In this document: positions 12,190 to 23,516 of the stretch, in pieces
Layout: each line of letters begins with the position of its first letter
How positions within the stretch are numbered: position 1 is the stretch's first letter
Program-made: the position numbers and the translations under genes
The notes under the pieces: generated by a model
Databases searched by the model: none
Told to the model about the DNA's origin: nothing
Seen by the model: the letters and a program-made list of their open reading frames with translations, nothing else
Assembly (NCBI GenBank): GCA_026120185.1
Contig: JANUWF010002059.1
Location: 437,501-501,500, forward strand
Source of the DNA: Voacanga thouarsii
Lineage: Eukaryota; Streptophyta; Magnoliopsida; Gentianales; Apocynaceae
Direction: 5' to 3'
DNA length: 64,000 nucleotides

Positions 12190-13655
12190 TGTTAGGATTC
12201 GTGGACTCCTAAATGCGGAAAACATCCACGAATACCTTCCGAGGATCCAAGTAAACGATTAAGAAGATCGTAGGTTTGCAGAATTACCTCTGGTTGGTGA
12301 AATCGATATCCTTCGACTCCGATGGTGCTCCCGCACGTGCAACCCGAATGATCACCAGACGCTGCAGTGCGCGAACGTCCTCTATCGAATACACACCGCG
12401 AACTCACTCGTCACCCGGGGAGTGCTAGCGCCTAGGGTTTGAAAGGGTTTTTTTTTCCTGGTAGAGAATGGTACGAATGTTCTCAACAGAATTAGACTCT
12501 TGAAAAGACATCTAGGGTTTTCTTAAAAACCCCCAAACCTCTTATAGTCCAACCCTAATAATATCTTATCATATTTTAATTTAAATTCAAATTAAATTAA
12601 AACTAATATGATAAGATTCTACCATTATCTCGGTTATTTAAACAATTAATTTACCGAGTCAGATTCTTATAATCTGGACATTATCCAGATACATCAAATG
12701 TGGATATATTTCCAAATTCATCAAATCTGGTTACCAGAAAAATAACCTAACAAGTTTGCTTATTATGTGACCCTATAGGTTCATTTAACACTAGCAGTGT
12801 ACTCAAATCATATTTAAATGGCGCACAAGTTATAAGCGATTTCTAGCAAAACATTATAACTATCCAGGTTAAATGAAGATCGATGATCTCTTTGAACCAA
12901 ACTATAATTTTATATTTAGTCCTTTTATCACACGATATCCAGATTAAGCATAAGGCACAGAGCATGTCATCCTTATTAAGCTTAATCAATTATTTCTTGA
13001 TTTCGTAGTAGACTGTTCAAACAAATGATATCAATATCTTAGATTGATATATTTGAGCACGGCCATGCATTTTAACAGTCTAACTTATCAAGGGGCCCGT
13101 GGATATCTCTCCCATAATTGAGAGGGACAAATTCATTCATTATCATTCATATTCCTCTCATTGATTTATTCTATATCCAACAGTAGTCTAATTTATTATC
13201 TGATTAAAGACAACTTTAGACAACGTCAAAATATAGAATTTATCAAGTAGGAAACTATGATGAATTTAGGTCGAAAGACTTTTGATATCATTATGGCTAG
13301 AAAGTACTTATGACATGTTCCATGAAGTACTCTCACAGTGAGTCATGTCCAATACAATGTTCTCTAACATTTATTTATGTTTTGACTCTATCACAAATAT
13401 CCATGACCAGTAAAACATAGCTATCAAGTCACAAACGTACTAATCTTAATTTTTTTATTGTTCAAATAATAATAATCGATCAGGGACAATTTTAGAATAG
13501 TCATTGTATTCATTGTAGAATTTTACTATCAAGTCACGTACTTGATGATCACAAAATAAAATGCACTATTCATGGAAAGAAAAACCTCATATTATTATAT
13601 AAAACATAACGACAATAGTATAAGTACAAATTGAATCTAGGGCATATCCGTAACA
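12190..13655 (-). mobile_element. Solo LTR, family C
   Basis: A 1466-base segment running from TGTTAGGATTC to CCGTAACA, flanked by perfect TACTG duplications (12185-12189 and 13656-13660). On the minus strand it begins TGTTACGGATATGCCC. A partial second copy is at 21992-22171. It interrupts ORF3 of the SIRE-like element. No internal sequence, hence a solo LTR. Confidence 0.9.
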
Positions 13656-13861
13656 TACTGCACCAAAAAGCTCTGAACCTAGGTACCGCATTTTCTTGAT
13701 AAAAAATGTGAGTCGAATTTTAATGATTGATTGTTTAGAAATTGGATTGTGGTAATGGGATATCAGGTTGATGCTAAGGCATTTTTGAACTTCTCTGACA
13801 TCTTAAATATATTTGAAAATCTTGGTTGGGGGGCCTTGTTGCCAATTGATAAGAAACTCTA

Positions 13862-15561
13862 TATTAGTATTGTGCCCTAGAGGCAATCACTTGTACATTT
13901 TATATGACACATTTTATTTTAATAAAAGAAACTATTTGTCTTATAGTTTCTTTGTTTACTTTTAAGTAATATAACTGTTTGATAAAATCTTTAGTACAAC
14001 ACTATGTTAAGAAAATCATGATATAAGATTCCTACTATACTATATAGTGTTAGTACTTAAATAGTCCCTAGTTCTAGCATTAATGATACATGACATCATT
14101 AATGCGTTAAGACTAGCATGTGTTAGACTTCTTGATTTGATCAGGCGGTGGTTCTCATATATGTGAGTATTGAGATACTCAAAGTTAACACATGGATGCT
14201 TGTTAATGGAATAAGTTCATTAGATGACCTAGCGATAAGATAATCACATGAATAACTATTTAGTGCTAGTGATATAATCTCAATATAGCAAACGTGCAAG
14301 TATCCTTAGACTTGAGATCTCCAAGGTACTTTATTTGTTGAGCATTGTACTTTGATTCCAATCTCTAGAGCTCAATCAAGGGCCGCCTATGCATGGATAT
14401 TGGGTACATTGTGAGGTAAACGAAAGTAGTTGAGAGGGTCAATAATGGATTCATCACTCCTAATAGTAGGGGCGAATATCTCACGGCCACTTGTAGGAAT
14501 TACTACTCGAGAAGTCCTTGGCCAAGGTGATTGTGTATTGAAAATAGTTCCAATTAATACGCATCTAGAGTAGTGGGTTCTTGGTACAAGTACTATTGTA
14601 TTCGGGCCAGAATTAATTCTAGAGGGAGTTGACACTAATTTCGTACTCTAAACCGAATGAGATATTGTATGGTGAAAGGAATTAATTGCACTGAAGTTTG
14701 TTATTGAAGAGTTCATGTCAAGCCACTTGACTTTCTGGACTCTTGGGTGGTCATGATATGTTGCTAGATACTGCTAATGATATGGGAATATGGGTTTATT
14801 AATTGATGAATTAATAAACCAATCCTGATTAGAATCAATATGATTAATTCTGATTAATTATAGATTATTAATCTCAAAGAAGTTTGGATTAATTCATGTT
14901 CGCTACCAATTGACTTGGAAACCTAATAGGTGACACACAATAGAGGATTATATACTCAAGATATTATTTGATAACATAGTGGGGTTGATTGAGAGGAAGA
15001 GAGGTTGTTGTGGATAAATTATAATTAGTTATAATTTGTGGTCCAAATTATAATTGTGAGAACTTGATGTTTCCAATTACAATTAGAGAATTCTAATCCT
15101 ATTAGAATTCTCAGTTTTGGTAGGGGATTTTCGTGTAACATATAGATGAAACACACGAAACCCTAGCAAAGGTGTGACACCAAAAACCCAACACACAAAA
15201 TCCTTCTCTCTTCTCTCTCTCACGATTGTTCATGAGAAACCTTAGCCGCCATCTTTTTCTACTAGCATAGAAAATTTTGGTGCTTGAGTATTCCTCTGTG
15301 TGGATTATTGTTAGAGATAATCAAACACTGTGATTATAGTGGTTAGACATTCAACTCTCGTGGAGTTTGATCAAGAGAATTGCTGGATCGCGTCTCGACT
15401 TGAAAAAGAAATTTTTGTTATTCGGATGATCAAAGAAAGGTAAAAGTTATTACTTTTGTTATCTTTATATCTTTTTTTCCATATATATGCAGGTCCCGAA
15501 ATGGTATCTCGTTTTATTCTTCCACTGTGCCGTATAGGATATGAGCCTGAGATACCCAACA
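13862..15561 (+). mobile_element. Solo LTR, family A, plus strand
   Basis: A 1700-base segment starting TATTAGTATTGTGCCC (TG altered to TA) and ending GATACCCAACA, with perfect CTCTA duplications at 13857-13861 and 15562-15566. It is in the orientation opposite to all other family A copies in the window. It splits ORF3 between IDKKLY and the following residues. Confidence 0.9.
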
Positions 15562-16760
15562 CTCTACAGCTGTCTTGTTTGGGAGTTTTATGCGAATTTG
15601 AAGAAGGGAAGGTTTGAGGAGACTAGTGTAGGTTTTATGGTGCAATATATTCATCTAGAGTAAGATTAGTAAATATGGAATTTAACTATCGACTGTTAAA
15701 TCGAATTTTGGGAGTTAGAGATGGAGGGATTCAATTTTTCAAAATGAACAAATTCGCTGAAGAATTAGACTTATTTGACTTGGGAAGATTTGAAGCAAGG
15801 TTTATAGATTGTAAGAGTTCTATGAATTTAAGTGATAGAAATTCAAAATGGTTGAATAATCCTGGAAGGATTCTACACCATATGGTGTCGACTATGGTTG
15901 CTCCAAATTTTAGGCACAAGATATCAGTAAGTATTATGCAATGATACTGATGTTAGCCCTGTCTGAGGGTAGACAAATCAATTTTGGCTTTTTGGCAATC
16001 AAACTCATACTTCAATCGAGAAACACATCTCACAAAGCACTCCCATATGGTAACCTACTGACCAAAATCTTCAAGCACTTTAATGTGAATTTGAATACAT
16101 ATTCTCCCGGTCAGCTTAAGAGTAATGTGTATAGCATGGAATCTTTTGAAGAAATAGGATTTGTTCAAGTAAACAAGAACTGGGTCTTACTTAGAGATGT
16201 GTCAGATGAAGAAAGAGAAAAGCTGTTAAAAATCAAGGTTGAAGGAAAGAGAACTGCACCAAGTGTCCCAACGGGGGTGAAACGGAAGTCTGACACAGGA
16301 GAAGAATCCTCAAACAAAGGCAAGCAAAAGATTGAGGAAAGTGGTCTGACTTAAAGTATCTTGGATGCCATTAGTAGTTTAACAAAAAAAAATTGATGGG
16401 TTTGGGGTAGAAGTTACAACTGAATTACAAATTTAGGAACTAGATTGAGGGGTGTGGAAGAAAAAAAGATAGAAAAGCCCTATGAGGAAGTTCATGACGA
16501 ACAAGCTCCATCTAAAAAACAAATGACTGGAAAAGAAACGTCTCCCTTTAAGTTGAAGACACAATTGGCAAACAAACTGAGAAAGAACCACAACTGGACC
16601 ACGAAAAGGAAATAGAGAAAGAAGAAGAAGAAGGGTGAAGTTCTCACCTCTGTTGTCCCTAGTACATTGCAGGCTCCCAAGCCAACCACAACTAGAAGTT
16701 CCTATGGAACACGCCAGAAGCACATGGTAGTAAAAGGATAGTCCAGTCGAATTACTGGAC

Positions 16761-18206
16761 AATATTTAAAAAAGGGTGTCGTAACTAAATCTACAACCAT
16801 CCACATCTCTTAAATGGCTAATCATGAGTTCTGCTTGCTGTTTCCCTATAATTGAACAATTTTATTACTTTCTTGTTGACAGATAATTTTATGATTTCTC
16901 CACTAGTATTTGAACTTTTTTTTTTCTTTTTTTGTGCTAATCGCTTTTATATATTTCCTCTCTTGATCAAAGTTTGACAATATGCACTCTATCTCTATTT
17001 TCTCTCTTTACTCTGTCTTTCTTTCATTTTTTATTGATGACAAAGGGGGAGAAAATAGTATATGAATTGTGATTGTAAATGGACTGTGAATTGAAAATAT
17101 ATTGCGTCTTATGACTATTTATGTGAACTGTGAACTGAGAATAGTAGGTGGATTGTGATTGTGAGTTTGTTGGTTTATGATTTATAGGGATTGTGAATTG
17201 TGAATACATATTGTGTATTGTAACTATATTGCAGTTATGATTAGTTTATAAGAATTATGATTTGACATTTATGGATTATGATTATGACAGTTTATGAGGA
17301 TGATAAATTCATATGGTTTAAACTGTTCATGGTTATGATTTGAAAATGGCGGACTGCTGAGTGACTTGATGGAAACTATGTTGAGACGTTTGTGTTATGG
17401 ACTAAGGAAATTGAAGTTTGAGTATGAGTTTATTGTGCATCCTAACTAAGATTTGGTTGGATGAGCTACTTTGAATATGGTTGTGATAACAAGTTTAAAA
17501 AAATGTTTATTTGGATGATGAGGATACTTGAGTAGATATTTGTGCAATCGGTGTGGTTTCCTTTTGGTTGTGCAGTATAATCCTTATGTTGATTTTCCTT
17601 GAGAAAAATAAGTTCGATCAATTCCAAAAAAGGTAATTGATCTCTGCTCTTGAAAATTTTCTTTTACCTCACACATACTCGAGGGGAGTTTTGGACCCAC
17701 ATATCTTCAATCCAAAATAGCAGTCCAAAAATGACTTTTTAAAACGCTACCTTCTACCTCATTTTACGCCATTTTGGATGGATGTTTTGGAAGTCCAAAC
17801 CTTTGAACTCAGTCTTATTTTTAAACAAACTTCAATAGCTCTCAATGTACTGTTCATATATGCACATACATAGGGGGAGTATTACATCTTATGATTGGTC
17901 GTCTACACTCCTTTATGTACATAAACTATACATTTCTCTTGTGACCTTTAAGTGGTTATTTCTTGTGAAATAGTCATTTTATGGAAGGAATAAGGATAGG
18001 GAGGTAGGTTGGGTCATAGACTCATTGAGCTAATGTTTATGAGTTCATGATTAAATTTTTCATCTTAATCTCATAAGCACTCTTTGAGTCCTATAATGAG
18101 AGAATAAATTTCAGTTAAAAATATTCTTATTTCTCTTGGTCTAAGATATCCATACTGTACATATCATTGTTTTCATATCACAATCCCATCAAGTTTGTCA
18201 TTACTC
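16761..18206 (+). other. SIRE-like 3' untranslated region
   Basis: Noncoding. It contains a purine run CAAAGGGGGAGAAAA at 17041-17055, like the internal purine tract typical of SIRE elements, and a degenerate tandem-repeat zone directly after it. The stretch near 17690-17830 repeats 'AATCCAAAATAGCAG'-type text also seen near 11690-11760. Confidence 0.6.
17043..17345 (+). repeat. Degenerate tandem repeats of GTGAATTGTGATTG-like units
   Basis: Short units built on GAATTGTGA / GATTGTGA recur about every 14-40 bases (for example 17063, 17086, 17129, 17154, 17190). The whole block lies between the internal purine run and the 3' LTR. Units are imperfect, so period and copy number are uncertain. 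Confidence 0.6.
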
Positions 18207-18220
18207 AAAAAGGGAGAGAT
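18207..18220 (+). other. Polypurine tract of the SIRE-like element
   Basis: AAAAAGGGAGAGAT immediately before the 3' LTR start TGTTAGCC; the expected primer site for plus-strand synthesis. Confidence 0.8.
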
Positions 18221-19485
18221 TGTTAGCCCTAAGGACATTCTCCTATGTTTTGACTTATGAGAAATATTGATGAGGACTAACTTATGTGATCTATATGTGA
18301 TAGGACATGTTTGACCAAAGTTCTTTCAAGGCATACGAATAAGACTGCTAAGTAGATCTTGAGCAAAGGAATTCAAGTCAAGTATAACATCATCTTTAAG
18401 AGCTTGCAAAAATCATGAAGTCCTTGTGAAGGAACTTTAGACTAGGAATTGTTTGTCAAAGTATTATGTGTAAATTCCTATGTCTTCTTTATCTTATGAC
18501 TCAGTTTAATTTTTACCTTGAAGCACACGAAAATAAAATGATTTCAAAGAGTAAGTCTTCATATGTTTGGATTGAGTAGTTTGGATGGACCTCTGAATCC
18601 AAAACTCTATAACAGTTTTAAAATGTTTCTACGTAAAAAAGTGCCATTTTGGATGCACATTCTCTCGATCCTTAAGTCTAAAATTTTGGAGAACCTGACA
18701 GCGAAAAACTAGTTGTTACTAGCCATTGCTATCTTGCTTTTTGCTCTAATAAAAGCTTTCAAAACTTGATTTTGAAGTAGTTTTTTGTGCCACATTTTTC
18801 AGAAACACTCTTATGCTTCAAAAGTGAAATTAAATTGTTCAAAAGGTAAAAGGTGTTGGTTCTCATCGGTTTGCAATCTGCTCAAATTTGTGAGCTATTT
18901 CTTAAACTTTCTTTCAATCTATACTGTATCAATGTTGAGGAGGTAAAACCCAGTTGGGGTGAGCATTGATTGTTGTGATTTAAGAGGTTTGGTGTAAAAA
19001 CAAGGTTGGTAATCCTCTTGTGTGATATTGGTATTGCCTACTAGCATTGAGTTGGGAAAACGATTTTAGTAAGTGTGTTGAAATCCTTAAGTAAGAACTT
19101 AAGGTAGTGGATATAAATCATTTGACGATCGAACCACTATAAATCTCTGAATTTCATTTTGTGTCTTTTGCTTAAATCTCTTCTTACACTCTCATTGACT
19201 TTTTTGTCTTTAAATGCTCCATCCTATTTTGCTAAAATCAGTGAGCTATTTATGATCCTTGCATTCTAATTTAAACCTGTCATTTAATATCTCAACTACC
19301 CATCTTTATTTCATATAATTTTGTGCTCTCTTTAAAATACTGCTGGTCGCATTATTGAAATCGTGAAGCACCCTTAAAGTTTCGAGGTATCTCTGCTTAT
19401 TAGCTTGAAAGTTTTAGTTTAAGGAACTAGATTTTTAATCTAGTCTTGTTTGCCAAAAACCTTATTCACCCCTTATGGTTTTTCA
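18221..19485 (+). repeat. SIRE-like element, 3' LTR
   Basis: Partner of 3640-4954, same ends. It is slightly shorter through small deletions (for example near 18600 and 18790). Followed by CTGTT, the decayed right target duplication. Confidence 0.9.
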
Positions 19486-20091
19486 CTGTTTGTTCGTGCA
19501 TGTTTGAGAAGAAAGTCTTACGATCCTCTCACCTTGTCCATGGTCACCATCTTCATAATTTTTGGAAAATAATTTCTAATCTATCTAACCTATGTAATTT
19601 AATTACATAAATTCACAGTGAAGAACCATTAAGTTACACTTGAAGGGAATTAAATGAGAAGAGAAATTACAAGAGAATTATAGAGAAAGCTAAGACTCGC
19701 GGCCCTATTTGTTCAAACAAAGTGATAAATATGCATGAAACAAAATCACACAGGTCTAATAGTGCATAATCAAGCCAACATGCCAATTACATGTGCATAA
19801 CAGATTAGACACAAAACATATGTTCTTTACACAAACCCAATCACACATTGTAAAGTTGTTTTAAGAAAATATATATAACAATTTTTTTTACATTGAAATA
19901 GAAGGAAACCGATGCTGGATTAAACAATTTAACTTGGCAATTTTTCCCAAACAGAATATAGCTGACACTAGTGCAATTACTTGGGCCGGTGTCGGTTCAT
20001 GTCGAGACTAAATCGTTTTTCCTCGTTTTGAGATTTAAAATAGCGTGAAACAATTGCAATCACAATATAGGCCTATTAACACATATGAGAT
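19486..20091 (-). other. Copia-1 leader, PBS-proximal part
   Basis: Resumes the Copia-1 leader after the SIRE-like insertion. Text such as TTCGTGCATG and ACCTTGTCC aligns with the Copia-2 leader near 31727-31770. No gene is seen. Confidence 0.75.
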
Positions 20092-20104
20092 GGCTCTAAT
20101 ACCA
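20092..20104 (-). other. Copia-1 primer-binding site
   Basis: On the minus strand it reads TGGTATTAGAGCC, one base from the initiator tRNA-Met type site TGGTATCAGAGCC. It touches the LTR that starts (plus coordinates) at 20106. Confidence 0.8.
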
Positions 20105-20105
20105 C

Positions 20106-20492
20106 TGTTAGATTTCGATCATAAAATAGCAGTTAATGCACAGTAAAAATTAAAATGAAATCCATGCAACCAGATCACTTCTATGTAATATAACAAGGTC
20201 AAGAAAAGGGAGAAAAATTCATTACCTCAAAGATTGCTGCTTTTAAAATTTTCTCTATGTGATTAGCCTCCGGAACCCTTCCATATGTTTGTTCAAGTAC
20301 AAACCACCAAATTTCAAAAATAAGAATTACTCTAATATTGATCCCCATGAGAATTAGCACTCAAGAAAACTACAACAATTCGGTGCGAGCAGAATTTTAA
20401 TGGTGGCTATGTGGTTTAATTTGTGGAGAAGAAAAAGAGAGAAAAACCTTAGTTTCTGGTTATCCAAAAGACCATTAGGAAACCTTTTTCCT

Positions 20493-20554
<62 letters not shown>

Positions 20555-21991
20555 AATAGAGGTAGATGTGTTGTTTCCAAAAACAACTTCCACCGCCTCA
20601 TGGCTGAGTCGGGCCATTGGTTCATGCATTGGACCGGCACCGGTTTAAGGCTTTATGCCAATTCCACCGACTCAGAGTCGTGTTAGTGCCGGCCTAGTTG
20701 ATTGATCTGAAGCCAATTTTATTCTAATCGAAACAAAGTAAAAAGTACAAAACACAGTTATTGGAACTGAACTGAGCCGGTGCCAGCTTAGGAGATGAAT
20801 CGGCGCCAGTTTGTCCAAAACTCGATAATTGCAAATTGAACTTAGTAATTATAATACTTTATAATCAGCTCATAATTCTTATTTATCTTCTCACGAATTA
20901 ACCCCTTAATATTTTCATATAATATCTTAAGTACACAACCCTCTTTTTTTTGTGACCTATTAGGTTATCTAGTCAATTAGTAGATAAACATGAATTAATT
21001 CTATTACTATAGAATTAATAATCCTTCATATTTTGAATTGATTTATTAATTCTCTAACTAATAAATCTACGTTTAACAGATCATGAGCGACATCTAGTAG
21101 TGCATCATGACTGCTTAAAAGTCCAAAAAGTCAAATGGATTGACATGAACCTATCAATAGTAAAATGTCAGTGCAATAAATTCCTTTCATCGTACTATAG
21201 CTCATTCAATTTTAGTGTTTGAAATTAGTGCCAACTTTCACTAGAATATAATTAATTATGATCCAAATTTATTAGTTCTTGATCTAAAATCCATTACTCA
21301 ACAGGTGTTTCAATTTAGAACTATTTCTAACACATAGTCACCTTGGCTAAAGACTTTTCGAGTAATGATTCCTCTCAAGTGGTTGTGAGATGTACACCCC
21401 TACTATTAAGAATGATGAATCCTTTATCGACCATTTCAACTACTTTTGTTTACTTTACATTGTACCTAATATCTACCCTGTAGGCAGTCCCGATGAGACT
21501 CCAAAGATTAGAATCAAAGTACAACACTTAGTATACAAAGTATCTTGGAGATCTTAAGTCTAAGGATACTTACACATTTGTTATAATGAGATTCTATCAC
21601 AGACATTAAATATTTATCTATATGATTATCTCATAGTTAGGTCATCCAATGAACTTGTTCACTTAACAAGCATTCACGTGTTAACTTCAAGTATCATAAT
21701 ACTTGCGGATAAGAGAACCACCGCTTGATCCAATCAAGAAGTATAACACGTGCTAGTCTTTGCACGTTAATGATGTCCTATCTCGTTAATACTATGACTA
21801 AGGATGATTTAAGGACAAGTACTGCATAGTGTAGTAGGAATCTGACATCATGATCTCTATCATGATTTCTTTCACACTATACTATGTGCTTAGGACTTTA
21901 TCTACCAATTTAATATGTATACACGAAATGATTAATTAAATTAAAAGATAAATAATGCCTTTTATTAGTAAATGTGCAAAATACTTTGTAC
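20106..21991 (-). repeat. Copia-1 5' LTR, family A variant, 3'-truncated in plus coordinates
   Basis: Begins TGTTAGATTTCG beside the primer-binding site. The half from about 20880 onward matches the other family A LTRs (ACACAACCCTC, TAATGATGTCC, GATAAATAATGCC), while the first half is distinct and GC-richer. The expected right end (about 50-60 bases ending ACTAACA) is missing; sequence switches to family C at 21992. Confidence 0.8.
20497..20552. repeat. (TA)28 microsatellite in Copia-1 5' LTR
   Basis: Uninterrupted TA dinucleotides, 56 bases. No other family A LTR in the window has it. Confidence 0.97.
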
Positions 21992-22171
21992 AAATGAAGA
22001 TCAGTGATCTTTTTGAACCAAACCGTAATTTGATATTTAGTCATTTTGTCATACAATATCCCGATTAAGCATAAGGTATGGAATATGTCATCTTCATAAC
22101 GCCTAATCAACTATTTCTTGATCTCTGAATAAACTGTTTAAACAAATGATATCAACATCTCTAATTGATAT
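21992..22171 (-). mobile_element. Fragment of LTR family C
   Basis: Matches 12872-13050 of the family C solo LTR (for example GATTAAGCATAAGG, CAATTATTTCTTGAT-like text, AACAAATGATATCAA). It is cut on the left by the family A junction and on the right by the gypsy LTR that starts at 22172. Confidence 0.8.
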
Positions 22172-23516
22172 TGCAACACCCCTCATTATCATGTATCCAT
22201 ACATATATAAAATGGCATTTCATGTACATATTATTATGTGGAACTTTATTTGAATATATTATGAGTGAATATTTGAATAATTTAAGAGAGTTTAATTGAT
22301 ATAGATTCTTGACTAATTTTTTATACTTTGTTTTTAAGTGAAATATTTGTGTTGGAAATTTATCTACACTCGTGTGCATGTAATATGATATTTTATTATG
22401 TTTAATTTTTTGTCTTAGGTGGGAATTAATTATTTATAAGTGTTTTTATACATTTATTTATTGAAAACATTATTTTTTTTGGGGCAAATGTGAAAAATTA
22501 ATTTCATAAAGGACTTCATGTTGATTTTTATTAAATAAAACCCCTATTTCATTATTTTAATTATTTTGACTTTTGAATTTATTTAATCTTGAATATCAAT
22601 TGACCAAGACTAATTTTATTTTAGAATTTCTTTTATTACACAAGATTAATTTTTCTATTTTGTATTATTTTTTACACCAAATTAATTTCTTTTTGATTTA
22701 TTTTATTTCAAAAAACCTAGGGTGCTCTAAATGTGTTAAATGACTATCATATCATTCATTATAGCAGTCCAAACTCAACCAATGGTAAATTTTAATCCTA
22801 ATCATTGATTTTTAATAAAGCTTAAGTATTAAAACAGCTTCTAAACACAAGTTAATTAATCTAAATCATTCTTTTAACAAATTAAATCTTATTTCATCAA
22901 TCAAAATCCAAAATTTCTACATTTCCTCCTCAAAATTTCAGCACACACACACTCAAAGTGTTCTTGCTCTCTCTCTCTCTCTCTCAACTATCTCTCTCTC
23001 CTCTTTCTTCTCTCTTTGATTTCAACTCTTGAACTCTTTGATTTCTTGCTAAATTGCTGAAGAATAAAGTGTTTAAGAGTTGATTTTTAAAGTGTTTTCT
23101 AGAGTTCTTCAATTGGGTAAGTAATTTGAACTTAACTATGTGATTAATCCATGTTTTATATAAGTAGCCATAAATGGGCAGTTTAGTGTTCTTGAGTTGA
23201 ACTAGGTTTTATGATGATTTTGATGTGTAGGAGATAGGGTAATTTTGATGTTATTATACTGGATTGATGTTGTGTATGTGGATTTGAAGTGATTGGGATA
23301 GAATTGATAGAGGAATCGTGATGAATTTTTTGTTAGAAGTTAAATTTACTTCTAGGGGCAATAATGGGAATTGAGTGTTGTTTGATTAGGGATTGGTAAG
23401 AGTATTTAAGACTTAGGTTGTTAATTAGAGGAATTTTCTTAACTTTGAAATATAATATAGGAAATTGATATTTATATATTTGTATGCTAGAGCTTATTGG
23501 TGAATAAGGTTATAAC
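22172..23516 (+). mobile_element. Ty3/gypsy LTR (gypsy-1), first part
   Basis: Starts TTGCAACACCCCTC / TGCAACACCCC, a TG + ACACCCC opening typical of plant gypsy LTRs. It contains a CT-rich tract near 22969-23010 (several CTCTCT runs) and a GGGTAAGTAA motif near 23117, a landmark shared with the other gypsy LTRs (57755, 63514). It stops where Copia-2 was inserted and resumes at 36798. Family assignment rests on LTR architecture only. Confidence 0.65.

Larger units (their letters stand above)
12049..16760 (+). pseudogene. SIRE-like extra ORF after pol (ORF3), split by two solo LTRs
   Basis: After removing the solo LTRs at 12190-13655 and 13862-15561, three pieces form one degraded ORF: 12049-12189 (MSKFNKGTT start), 13661-13861 (MGYQVDAKAFLNFSDIL) and 15567 onward. 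The stretch 15675-15944 has LLNRILGVRDGGIQFF, and 15941-16354 continues with RQINFGFLAIKLILQ and a Lys/Ser-rich tail. The LGV(R/D)DxGxQF signature resembles the 'putative plant transposon protein' domain found after pol in SIRE-type elements and in host annotations. From 16355 to 16760 only Lys/Glu-rich degraded coding text remains. The function of this ORF is not known; an envelope-like role has been suggested for the lineage but nothing here shows a membrane segment. Confidence 0.65.
3640..19485 (+). mobile_element. SIRE-like Ty1/copia element with extra 3' ORF
   Basis: Both LTRs are present (3640-4954 and 18221-19485), starting TGTTAG and ending TTTTTCA. A primer-binding site at 4957-4968 and a polypurine tract at 18207-18220 sit in the expected places. 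Gag with NRPPLFNGS and THEGTNQVKES motifs, a long coiled-coil gag tail, pol in copia order (protease, integrase, RT, RNase H) and an extra ORF after pol all point to the SIRE/Maximus lineage. Flanks are CTATG on the left and CTGTT on the right, a decayed 5-bp target duplication (3 of 5 match); joining the flanks restores the Copia-1 leader. Removing three inner solo LTRs leaves about 11 kb, a plausible length for this lineage. Confidence 0.88.
522..21991 (-). mobile_element. Copia-1: decayed Ty1/copia element, interrupted by a SIRE-like element
   Basis: Minus-strand Ty1/copia retrotransposon. Reading right to left it has a 5' LTR (20106-21991), a primer-binding site (20092-20104), a leader (19486-20091 and 2954-3639), gag (2076-2953), then protease, integrase and the start of RT (522-2075). 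The remainder of RT, RNase H and the 3' LTR lie beyond the left edge or were lost at the 521 junction. The SIRE-like element at 3640-19485 sits in the leader. The bases on either side of it rejoin to match the uninterrupted Copia-2 leader near 31715-31740, which proves the two parts belong together. Confidence 0.85.

Noticed and set aside
20354..20648. Open frames on both strands with long Ile-Tyr repeats
   Set aside because: They are produced by the TA microsatellite inside an LTR and have no other features of a gene.
22969..23110. A 5' untranslated region and splice donor of a host gene (CT-rich tract followed by GGGTAAGTAA)
   Set aside because: The same CT-rich/GGTAAG arrangement recurs in the other gypsy LTRs at 57755 and 63514, so it is an LTR feature; no exon follows.
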